Positions 1 to 5,243 of a DNA stretch of 6,345 nt are shown here, piece by piece; positions within the stretch are counted from its first letter, which is position 1; every line of letters begins with the position of its first letter. The notes beneath the pieces are model-generated. The model saw only the letters and a program-made list of their open reading frames with translations, made no database searches and had not been told where the DNA came from. A program made the translations under genes and the position numbers. Source of the stretch: Deltaproteobacteria bacterium (GTDB lineage Bacteria > Myxococcota_A > UBA9160 > PR03); the NCBI GenBank assembly GCA_018262315.1, contig JAGSPS010000193.1:1-6345 (forward strand). Direction: 5' to 3'.

Positions 1-106
1 ACCCCGACATGACATCGGGCGTCATGATGTTGCGATTTTCGGGGCGGTTCAGCGTGATCGTCGCGATCGCGTCCGCGACTTCGTAGAGCACGGGAGTCTG
101 ATCCAT
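1..106 (-). CDS. Enoyl-CoA hydratase/isomerase family protein, N-terminal fragment
   Basis: Only the first 35 codons are inside the window; the gene continues past base 1. The translation begins MDQTPVLYEVADAIATITLN and continues RPENRNIMTPDVMSG. This is the standard crotonase N-terminus: a beta-strand ending in the T-L-N-R-P motif, followed by the N-R-N-x-M-T-P segment just before the first CoA-binding loop. Family members hydrate or isomerise enoyl-CoA thioesters in beta-oxidation and related acyl-CoA pathways; the exact reaction cannot be told because the catalytic loops lie outside. The ATG at 106-104 gives the usual short leader before the first strand. An in-frame ATG at 124-122 would add six residues. 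Neither start has a well-spaced Shine-Dalgarno (a GGAG lies only 2 nt before the upstream ATG and about 20 nt before the downstream one), so the start is uncertain. The gene is divergent from the CBS-protein operon. Confidence 0.85.
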   Translation of the reverse strand, partial: MDQTPVLYEVADAIATITLNRPENRNIMTPDVMSG

Positions 107-210
107 GACGCGGAGTGGTAGCATGGCTCCGCTCGACGCTCCGGAGGCGCTTGCAAACCACTCTGGCCGGCGCCACGGCGCACTGAATGAAGATTGACGG
201 AGGTCCCCGC
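107..210. other. Divergent intergenic region
   Basis: This stretch of about 100 nt separates the divergent crotonase and CBS-protein genes and must hold the promoters for both unless they lie inside the genes. No convincing -35/-10 pair was found on either strand. A TTGCAA at 151-156 has no AT-rich hexamer at the expected spacing. A 7-bp inverted repeat (GAGTGGT at 113-119, ACCACTC at 157-163) and a CTCCGGAG palindrome (139-146) are present but short enough to be chance in GC-rich DNA. Confidence 0.5.
199..203 (+). promoter_or_regulatory. Ribosome binding site that fixes the CBS-protein start
   Basis: A consensus GGAGG lies 7 nt before the ATG at 211. An in-frame ATG at 187 would place this site inside the coding region and has no Shine-Dalgarno of its own. 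The downstream ATG is therefore preferred. Confidence 0.75.
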
Positions 211-1221
211 ATGTCTGCCGTCGTCGCGTTCGACCCGATCGAAACACTGCTCGCCGCGGTGCGGCCCGCGCTGTTTGGCGCGGTGGCCTGCGAGGCGCTG
301 GGCCGTTCGGAAGGACACATCGAGGCGGCCGCTCCGGGAGAGTCGCTACGCGAGGCGGTGAACCGCATGTGGTGGCGCAAGGTCGGCGCGCTGCCGGTGC
401 TGGAAGACGGACGTCTCGTCGGTGCGCTCGCCGAAGACGACATCCTGCACATGCTCGCCGATCGCCTGCGCGAGCGGGCCGACGCGGTCGCCACGGCCGG
501 CGGCGACCTGGTGATCTGGGAGTCGCTCCTCGAAGACACGACGGTGCGTGATGCGATGAAGCCACTCGCCGAACTCGCCGCGGTGCGCGCGGGTACACCG
601 CTGCTCGCCGCCATCGAAACGAGCTTCGGTCCCACTGCGACGCGCCGCCGCAAGAGCTACCTGTTCGTGCTCGACGAAAACGCTGCGCCGCAGCGCGTGA
701 TCTCCTTCCGCGACATCGCCCGCCATCTCGTGCGTCTCTACGACGGCGAGACGCCCGCTTCCGCGTTTGCCACGCCCGCGCTGCACGCCGAGGCACAGCG
801 ACTCGCGTGGTCGGTGCTCGATCTCTCGCTCGGCACGCTGCTCGCTCGAGAGCGGCTCGGTTCGCAACCGGAGCCGCTCGGCGACGACGCCGGTGCCCCC
901 GAGACGATCGCGCGGATGGTCGACCAGGCGCTCGGCTACGCGATCGTCGCGGTGAAGGGCGGCGTGCTGCGCGGCATCTGCACGCGCCACGACGTGCTGT
1001 GCGCGCTCGAGAACCCCTTCGTCCGGCTCGAAGCGCTGTGCGCCGCGCGTCTGATGAGCGCGCCGGTGAAGACGGTGAGCGAAGTCGACACGCTCTGCGG
1101 GCTCTTCAAGATCATGGCGATCGAGGGCTTCCGCCAGATGCCGCTGGTGGACGACGACGACCGCGCGACGCGCGTGATCTCGATGTGGCAGGGCATCGGG
1201 CTGCTCGCGCATAGCCAGTAG
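211..1221 (+). CDS. Stand-alone protein with four CBS domains (two Bateman modules)
   Basis: The 336-residue protein contains only CBS-type repeats. Approximate positions are 37-85 (ALPVLEDGRLVGALAEDDIL), 113-177 (YLFVLDE then VISFRDIA), 203-266 (YAIVAVKGGVLRGICTRHDVL) and 277-335 (VRLEALCAARLMSAP through PLVDDDDRATRVISMWQGIG). CBS pairs usually bind adenosyl ligands (AMP, ATP, SAM, sometimes c-di-AMP) and regulate a partner. The ribose-contacting S/T-x-x-D motif is intact in repeat 2 (S165, D168) and repeat 3 (T258, D261). It is partial in repeat 1 (A74, D77) and lacks the Asp in repeat 4 (S324, Q327), so the sites are probably not equivalent. No signal peptide, membrane segment or enzymatic domain is seen; a cytoplasmic sensor is inferred. 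It heads an apparent operon with the M20 hydrolase, 11 nt downstream. The ligand and target cannot be assigned from sequence. Confidence 0.85.
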   Translation: MSAVVAFDPIETLLAAVRPALFGAVACEALGRSEGHIEAAAPGESLREAVNRMWWRKVGALPVLEDGRLVGALAEDDILHMLADRLRERADAVATAGGDLVIWESLLEDTTVRDAMKPLAELAAVRAGTPLLAAIETSFGPTATRRRKSYLFVLDENAAPQRVISFRDIARHLVRLYDGETPASAFATPALHAEAQRLAWSVLDLSLGTLLARERLGSQPEPLGDDAGAPETIARMVDQALGYAIVAVKGGVLRGICTRHDVLCALENPFVRLEALCAARLMSAPVKTVSEVDTLCGLFKIMAIEGFRQMPLVDDDDRATRVISMWQGIGLLAHSQ

Positions 1222-1224
1222 GAG
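1220..1224 (+). promoter_or_regulatory. Ribosome binding site overlapping the CBS-gene stop codon
   Basis: AGGAG overlaps the last two bases of the TAG stop (1219-1221) and sits 8 nt before the ATG at 1233. Termination on the first gene would therefore leave ribosomes at the start site of the next, which suggests translational coupling. Confidence 0.65.
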
Positions 1225-1232
1225 TCACACGG

Positions 1233-2441
1233 ATGCGCGACGGCGCGGGCGCTGCGGTCTCGTTGGAGACGCTGAAGCGGGAGGCGTGTCGCGCCGTGGA
1301 CGTGCGCCGCGAGCAACTCGCGGGCGTCGCGCGCGCGATCCACGCGCATCCCGAGCTGGCCTTCGAGGAACACCGGGCGGCGGCGCTGCTGGTTTCGACG
1401 CTGCGCAACGAAGGGATTGCCGTCGAAGCGGGCTGCTACGGACTCGCCACCGCGTTCGAGTCGCGCAGCGGTGACGACGGTCCCACTGTCGCGCTGCTCG
1501 CCGAGTACGACGCGCTGCCCGGCATCGGTCATGCGTGCGGACACAACCTGATCGCTACCGCGGCGGTGGGTGCGGGGATCGCGCTCGCGGCGCTCGGCGC
1601 GCGCTTGCCCGGTCGCGTGCGCGTGCTCGGCACGCCCGCCGAAGAGGCCGGCTGCGGCAAGGAAGTGCTGGCCCGTGCGGGCGCCTTCGAAGGCGTCGAC
1701 GCGGCGCTGATGATCCATCCCGCCGGCGTCGACCTGGTGACGATGCCGACGCTCGCGCTCGCCGAAGTGGACGTGCGCTATCGCGGCGTCGCGTCGCACG
1801 CGTCGGGCATGCCCGAGCGCGGCGTGAACGCGCTCGATGCGCTCGTTACCGCGTACCAGTCGATCGCGCAGCTGCGGCAGCACATCCGGCCGACCGAGCG
1901 CGTACACGGCATCTTCACCGAGGCGGGCGAAGCGCCGAACGTGGTGCCCGAGCGCGCGGCCGGTCGCTTCTACGTGCGCGCCCGCGACGGCGCGGCACTC
2001 GCGCTGTTGAAGCGCCGCGTGGAGGGCTGCTTCCGCGCCGGCGCCGAAGCGACCGGCGCGAGCGTCGCGATCGAGTGGCGCGAGCCCGACTACCTGGAGC
2101 TGCGCACGAGCTGGCCGCTGGCCGAGGCGTACCGCGCCAACGCGGAGTCGCTCGGCCGCAGCTTCTTTCCACTCGATAAGCTGCCCACCAGCGCGATGGG
2201 CACCACCGATATGGGCAACGTTTCGCACCGCGTGCCGGCCATCCACCCGATGATCGCCGCCGCGCCGATCCACTGCTCGATCCACAACGCCGAGTTCGCC
2301 GAGCACGCCGGCTCGCCGCTCGGCGAGAAGGCAGCGCTCGATGGCGCCAAGGTGCTGGCGATGACGGCGCTCGATTTCCTATGCGACGCCGAACTGCGCC
2401 GGCGCGTGCGCGAGACCTTCGAAGCCGGTCGCCGCGCGTGA
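1233..2441 (+). CDS. M20-family metal-dependent amidohydrolase (PM20D2/AbgB-like)
   Basis: The 402-residue length is normal for M20 peptidases/amidohydrolases, which cleave amide bonds in small N-acyl or dipeptide substrates using one or two zinc (or similar) ions. The N-terminal part has the IHAHPELAFEE segment (36-46) and the signature AEYDALPGIGHACGHN (90-105). Probable metal ligands are C102, H104, E138 (in TPAEEAGCG), H162 (MIHP) and a C-terminal His in the SIHNAEFAEHAG segment (349-360). The inserted dimerisation domain starts near 180 with VRYRGVASHASGMPERGVNALDA. The AEYDALPGIGHACGHN and GTTDMGNVSHRVPAIHP (323-339) motifs resemble PM20D2/aminobenzoyl-glutamate-hydrolase-like members more than classical ArgE or DapE. 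No signal peptide is visible, so a cytoplasmic location is inferred. The gene overlaps the VOC gene by 4 nt. The substrate is unknown; an N-acyl amino acid or unusual dipeptide is plausible. Confidence 0.92.
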   Translation: MRDGAGAAVSLETLKREACRAVDVRREQLAGVARAIHAHPELAFEEHRAAALLVSTLRNEGIAVEAGCYGLATAFESRSGDDGPTVALLAEYDALPGIGHACGHNLIATAAVGAGIALAALGARLPGRVRVLGTPAEEAGCGKEVLARAGAFEGVDAALMIHPAGVDLVTMPTLALAEVDVRYRGVASHASGMPERGVNALDALVTAYQSIAQLRQHIRPTERVHGIFTEAGEAPNVVPERAAGRFYVRARDGAALALLKRRVEGCFRAGAEATGASVAIEWREPDYLELRTSWPLAEAYRANAESLGRSFFPLDKLPTSAMGTTDMGNVSHRVPAIHPMIAAAPIHCSIHNAEFAEHAGSPLGEKAALDGAKVLAMTALDFLCDAELRRRVRETFEAGRRA

Positions 2442-3286
2442 GCGAGTTCGTCGCGCTCGATCACGTGATCGTCGGCGTGCGCGACCTCGACGCGGCCGCG
2501 GCGGACTACACGGTGCTGCTCGGTCGCGCGCCGTCGTGGCGGGGCGAGCATCCGGGCCGTGGCACCTCGAATGCCTTGTTCCGGCTCGACAACACCTATC
2601 TCGAGCTGATCACGGCGCGTGACGAAGGTCCGCTGGGCTTCGCGCTGCGCACCGAAGACAGCGCCGGGTGCGCGCGGGGTCTGAGCGAGCGTGGGCTCGG
2701 CGTGGGCGACGCGGTCGCGGGCGAAGGTCGCGAGATTGCAACCGGTGCCGTACGTCGCTGGAAGACCGTGCTGATCCCCGGCGCCGCGACGCGCGGCATC
2801 CTGATCTTCGGTATCGAGCACTCGTCACCACTCGACGCGCTGCCGCTCGCGAAGCCAACCGCCGGCGCTGACGCCGCGATCTCGGGTGTCGACCACGTCG
2901 TGGTCCGCAGCGAGTCGCCCGACGCCGCGATTCGTTTCTACCGCGACCAGCTCGGCCTGCGCCTTGCGCTCGACAAGAGCTTCGAGCCGTGGGGCGCACG
3001 CCTGCTCTTCTTCCGCGTCGGCGGCACCACCGTCGAGATCGCCGCGCCGCTACCACCCACAGAAAAGCCGGGCGAACGCGACACGTTCTGGGGCATCTCA
3101 TGGCGCACGCCCGACCTGGTCGCCACACGGGAGCGTCTAGCTGCCGCCGGAGTCGACATCTCCGAAATCCGCCCCGGCCGCCGCCCCGGCACCCGCGTCT
3201 GCACCATCCGCACCCGCACCCACGGCGTCGCCACCCTCCTGCTGGAGAAAGGGGACGGTCCTCACCGAGGACGGGCGGAGGACTAG
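2438..3286 (+). CDS. Two-domain VOC (glyoxalase/dioxygenase fold) protein
   Basis: The 282-residue protein starts at a GTG forming a GTGA overlap with the M20 stop. Homology begins at once (SEFVALDHVIVGVRDLDAA), so the in-frame ATG 57 nt upstream, inside the M20 gene, is not favoured. Half one (about 5-128) has LDHVIVGVRDL (H9), YLELI (E56) and ILIFGIEH (E127), close in style to Glyoxalase_3-like domains. Half two (about 150-270) has VDHVVVRSESPDAAIRFYRDQLGL (H153), FFRVGGTTVEIAAP (E200) and HGVATLLLE (E270). VOC pairs bind a divalent metal and support isomerase, dioxygenase, lyase or epimerase chemistry. The His and two Glu positions look conserved, so a metal enzyme is likely, but the reaction cannot be assigned. 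The last 13 residues (EKGDGPHRGRAED) and the stop codon come from the palindromic repeat that starts at 3244, so the native C-terminus may have differed slightly. No clear Shine-Dalgarno precedes the GTG; coupling to the M20 gene is likely. Confidence 0.82.
   Translation: MSEFVALDHVIVGVRDLDAAAADYTVLLGRAPSWRGEHPGRGTSNALFRLDNTYLELITARDEGPLGFALRTEDSAGCARGLSERGLGVGDAVAGEGREIATGAVRRWKTVLIPGAATRGILIFGIEHSSPLDALPLAKPTAGADAAISGVDHVVVRSESPDAAIRFYRDQLGLRLALDKSFEPWGARLLFFRVGGTTVEIAAPLPPTEKPGERDTFWGISWRTPDLVATRERLAAAGVDISEIRPGRRPGTRVCTIRTRTHGVATLLLEKGDGPHRGRAED
3244..3272 (+). repeat. Left REP unit (29 nt)
   Basis: The 20-nt head (GGAGAAAGGGGACGGTCCTC) is followed by a tail that completes a perfect hairpin: GTCCTC (3258-3263), loop ACC, GAGGAC (3267-3272). 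The first 20 nt match the right unit exactly, while the last nine differ completely. This is what a folded unit under structural rather than sequence constraint would show. The unit lies inside the VOC gene's reading frame. Confidence 0.7.
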
Positions 3287-3343
3287 AGGGACAGACTTCG
3301 AACCAACTGTGACCCTCGAGTGCAGAGTGTGTCCCTCCAGTCC
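3280..3343. repeat. Inner imperfect inverted repeat
   Basis: GGACTAGAGGGACAGACT (3280-3297) and AGTGTGTCCCTCCAGTCC (3326-3343) are reverse complements at 16 of 18 positions, with a 28-nt spacer. The arms carry a GGGACAG core related to the GGGGACGG core of the outer units. The left arm contains the VOC gene's TAG stop codon (3284-3286). Confidence 0.7.
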
Positions 3344-3379
3344 ATCGCCAGGTCACTTCGAGGACCGTCCCCTTTCTCC
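3287..3379. other. Convergent intergenic gap
   Basis: These 93 bases between the VOC stop and the glycosyltransferase stop are made up entirely of the inner and right parts of the palindromic element. No native spacer sequence can be recognised and there is no T-rich intrinsic terminator on either strand. Confidence 0.6.
3351..3379 (-). repeat. Right REP unit (29 nt, inverted)
   Basis: Read on the minus strand, the same 20-nt head is followed by GAAGTGACC instead of ACCGAGGAC. It still folds: GGTC and CT pair with AG and GACC around a CGA loop, with one bulged T. The unit ends one base from the stop codon (3382-3380) of the glycosyltransferase gene. Confidence 0.65.
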
Positions 3380-4387
3380 TCAGGCGGCGCAGAAGAAGTC
3401 GAGCGTTTCGCGGAGGCCGAGGCGGTGGCAGTGGGTGCGGATTTCGGTGCGCGCGATGGCACCTGCGACGGATGCGATGAGCGGGAGCTTGGGTAGCGAA
3501 GGGATCCGCTCGGGCCGCACGACCAGCGCGCCGTGGATCGTCTCGCCGAGGCGACGCGGGTGCAGCTCGACGATCCACGCGGCGCGCTTTCCGAGCGCAG
3601 CGAGCGCGCGGCGCAATGACCTGCCCGTCTCGCCGTAGCCCCACAGCACGTAGTCGTCGGCGTGTCGCAGCGGGCCCGTCGCGAGGTGTTGTGCCTTGCA
3701 GGCGAGGAAACGTTCCTGCCCGTATGCCGGATCCCTGCGCCACAGCCGCGACGGCGCATCGCGCCACGCGACGAGGCGTCGCGGCACGACGCCCATCTGC
3801 CCGCCCGCGGCGAAGAGCCTCAGCAGCAGGTCGTAATCCTCGGGCCAGCCGCAGTCGCGGTAGCCGAGCGCCAGCATGACCTCGCGGTGCAGCATCCAGG
3901 TTGGGTGGGGAAGGGGGCACTCGACGAAGCGCTCGCAGCGCACACGGTGCGCGGTCTCGATGCTGCGCAGCCAGCTCTCGTAGTCGCGCAACCCCGGTGG
4001 CAGCGACGCGCGCGGGAAGATCCGCACGTGAGAGCCGACACCCGCGAGCTGCGGCTCTGCGGCGAGCGCGCGGAGCTGGAGCGCGAGCCGCTCGCGGTGC
4101 ATCCAATCATCGGCGTCGATGCGCGCGACCAGGGGGGCGCGGCACGCCACGAGTCCCGTGTTCAATGCCGCGACGAGGCCGTGCGCCGCCGTCGCGATCA
4201 CGCGAAAGCGCGCGTCGCCCTGCGCCACCGACTCCGCGATCGCGCGCGTCGCGTCGCGCGAGCCGTCGTCCACCAGCACGCACTCGAAGCGCGACTCGCT
4301 CTGGCGCCGGATGCTCGCGAGACAGCTGGGAAGCGTCGCCGCGGCATCGCGCGCCGGCAGCAGGATCGAAACCAACGGATCGCTCAA
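3380..4387 (-). CDS. Family 2 glycosyltransferase with C-terminal Rossmann-like segment
   Basis: The 335-residue protein starts at a TTG that overlaps the methyltransferase stop (TTGA). A GAGG sits 4 nt upstream, and family homology begins immediately (SDPLVSILLPARDAAATLPS). The GT-A domain has VLVDDGS (37-43), the nucleotide-sugar/metal DxD motif in ARIDADDW (D91, D93) and the acceptor-side WPEDYDLLLRL (181-191, putative base E183 or D184). It should transfer a sugar from a nucleotide-sugar donor to a glycan, lipid or protein acceptor; the donor and acceptor cannot be inferred. After about residue 240 comes YVLWGYGETGRSLRRALAAL and a following hydrophobic strand (WIVEL), which looks like a small dinucleotide-binding-type Rossmann unit. 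No transmembrane helix is evident. The open frame extends upstream of the TTG, but that part is Arg/Ala-rich antisense-type sequence over the methyltransferase gene and is not coding. Confidence 0.88.
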   Translation of the reverse strand: MSDPLVSILLPARDAAATLPSCLASIRRQSESRFECVLVDDGSRDATRAIAESVAQGDARFRVIATAAHGLVAALNTGLVACRAPLVARIDADDWMHRERLALQLRALAAEPQLAGVGSHVRIFPRASLPPGLRDYESWLRSIETAHRVRCERFVECPLPHPTWMLHREVMLALGYRDCGWPEDYDLLLRLFAAGGQMGVVPRRLVAWRDAPSRLWRRDPAYGQERFLACKAQHLATGPLRHADDYVLWGYGETGRSLRRALAALGKRAAWIVELHPRRLGETIHGALVVRPERIPSLPKLPLIASVAGAIARTEIRTHCHRLGLRETLDFFCAA

Positions 4388-5238
4388 GGCGCCTCGGGGT
4401 CGAGCGGACCCACCAGCACGCGCGCGCCCACCACGCGGTGATCGAGCCCGGACGCGCGATCGACGCGCGTGATCCACTCCGGAAGCGCGACGCGCGCCTT
4501 CGACTCGCGATCGACGACACCGAGCCTTGCCAGCTCGGCGCACCATTCGGACCACCATGGCACGACGCCGCCCGCGAGCGGTTCGAGCAGCAGCACGCGC
4601 ACGCCCGACTCGATCGCGCGCACCAGGTGCTCGCCGAGGGCGTTGCGCGAACGCTCGTCGAGTTCGTTCACCGCCCAGCCCAGCACCCACAGCTCGCCGG
4701 CTGCAGGCCGCGGCGATGCGCCCGGCAATTGCGCGCGTCTCGTCTGGGCGAGCAGACCGAACGCCGCGTAGGTGTGGCGCGCTTCGGAGAGCGCAAAGCC
4801 CGAGCGATCGATCGCGACGACATTTGCAGAATCGAGTGTGCGCGCCGCCGCGGCGCCCGTCGCGCCGGTGCCGCAGCCGAGATCGAAGACACGGCGCACG
4901 GCGCCGAGTCGCGCGGGGCCGATCTGCGCCAGCGCGTGTTGCGCAGCGAGGAAGTGCAGCGGCGCGTAGTAGGTCGCGAGCGCGGCACGCTTGCCGCGGC
5001 CGTCGACGGCACGCGCGGCGAGATCCGCCTCGCCACGCCGCTCGACGTAAAGCCACGACAGCGCCTGCGCGCCCTTGCGCAGCTCGCGAAACTCGAGGTT
5101 GGCCGTGTGGCGCGCAACCGTCGCCGCGAGCCACGCATCGAAGTCCGCGCGCAGCGCTCCTTCCAGGTACGGGACGGGACGACCGAGGCGGTTGCCGCGC
5201 GGCGTCCGGCCGCCTCGCGTGCGAGTCAGCTCCTCCAT
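4384..5238 (-). CDS. Class I SAM-dependent methyltransferase (possibly Rsm22-like)
   Basis: The 284-residue protein carries a SAM-binding motif I, VFDLGCGTGATGAAAA (117-131 region), followed by the acidic strand-2 end VVAIDRS (D144) and a strand-4 segment LWVLGWAVNELDERSR (183-198). Then come LLLEPL (217-221) and a C-terminal half with no clear metal-binding or substrate motif. The upstream TYYAPLHFLAAQHAL (89-103) and the V-N-E-L motif faintly recall the Rsm22 family of ribosome-associated methyltransferases, but the Cys cluster typical of Rsm22 is not seen, so this is only a possibility. The ATG at 5238 follows the CoA-transferase stop by 5 nt and has no strong Shine-Dalgarno (an AAGGGA lies about 14 nt upstream), so coupled translation is likely. 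The substrate (rRNA, protein, lipid or small molecule) is unknown. Confidence 0.8.
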   Translation of the reverse strand: MEELTRTRGGRTPRGNRLGRPVPYLEGALRADFDAWLAATVARHTANLEFRELRKGAQALSWLYVERRGEADLAARAVDGRGKRAALATYYAPLHFLAAQHALAQIGPARLGAVRRVFDLGCGTGATGAAAARTLDSANVVAIDRSGFALSEARHTYAAFGLLAQTRRAQLPGASPRPAAGELWVLGWAVNELDERSRNALGEHLVRAIESGVRVLLLEPLAGGVVPWWSEWCAELARLGVVDRESKARVALPEWITRVDRASGLDHRVVGARVLVGPLDPEAP

Positions 5239-5243
5239 CGGGA

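Larger units (their letters stand above)
3244..3379. repeat. REPIN-like palindromic element
   Basis: This 136-bp element fills the junction between the two convergent operons. Its ends form a perfect 20-bp inverted repeat (3244-3263 with 3360-3379, beginning GGAGAAAGGGGACGG on each outward strand). Inside it lies a second, imperfect 18-bp inverted repeat with a related GGGAC core. Each end also carries its own small hairpin. Two REP units in inverted orientation, each a conserved head plus a hairpin tail, form the architecture of REPINs, non-autonomous elements mobilised by RAYT (Y1-type) transposases. No transposase is in the window. The element lies across the 3' end of the VOC gene and stops at the base next to the glycosyltransferase stop codon. 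As RNA, the long arms could pair across a loop of about 96 nt and influence transcript ends, but there is no T-tract typical of an intrinsic terminator. Confidence 0.78.

Noticed and set aside
113..163. 7-bp inverted repeat (GAGTGGT/ACCACTC) as a possible operator in the divergent intergenic region
   Set aside because: Seven matched bases with a 37-nt spacer are expected by chance, and the left arm is almost at the crotonase start. No regulator gene is adjacent.
187..210. Eight extra N-terminal codons for the CBS protein
   Set aside because: The consensus GGAGG would lie inside the coding sequence, and the ATG at 187 has no ribosome binding site.
936..2306. Long minus-strand open frame (456 codons) opposite the CBS and M20 genes
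   Set aside because: It is Arg/His/Ala-rich, has no recognisable domain, and lies wholly antisense to well-supported genes. Such frames are common in GC-rich DNA.
3244..3379. Intrinsic bidirectional terminator
   Set aside because: The stems exist, but there is no T-tract after either, the loop between the long arms is about 96 nt, and the two-unit head-plus-hairpin layout fits a REPIN better. A secondary effect on transcript ends is still possible.
2610..4106. Long minus-strand open frame (498 codons) across the convergent junction
   Set aside because: It is extremely Arg-rich, crosses the VOC gene, the repeat and the glycosyltransferase gene in the wrong frame, and has no family motif.
4388..5134. 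Upstream extension of the glycosyltransferase frame
   Set aside because: The extra 249 residues lack any domain and lie in the wrong frame over the methyltransferase gene. GT2 homology begins exactly at the TTG.
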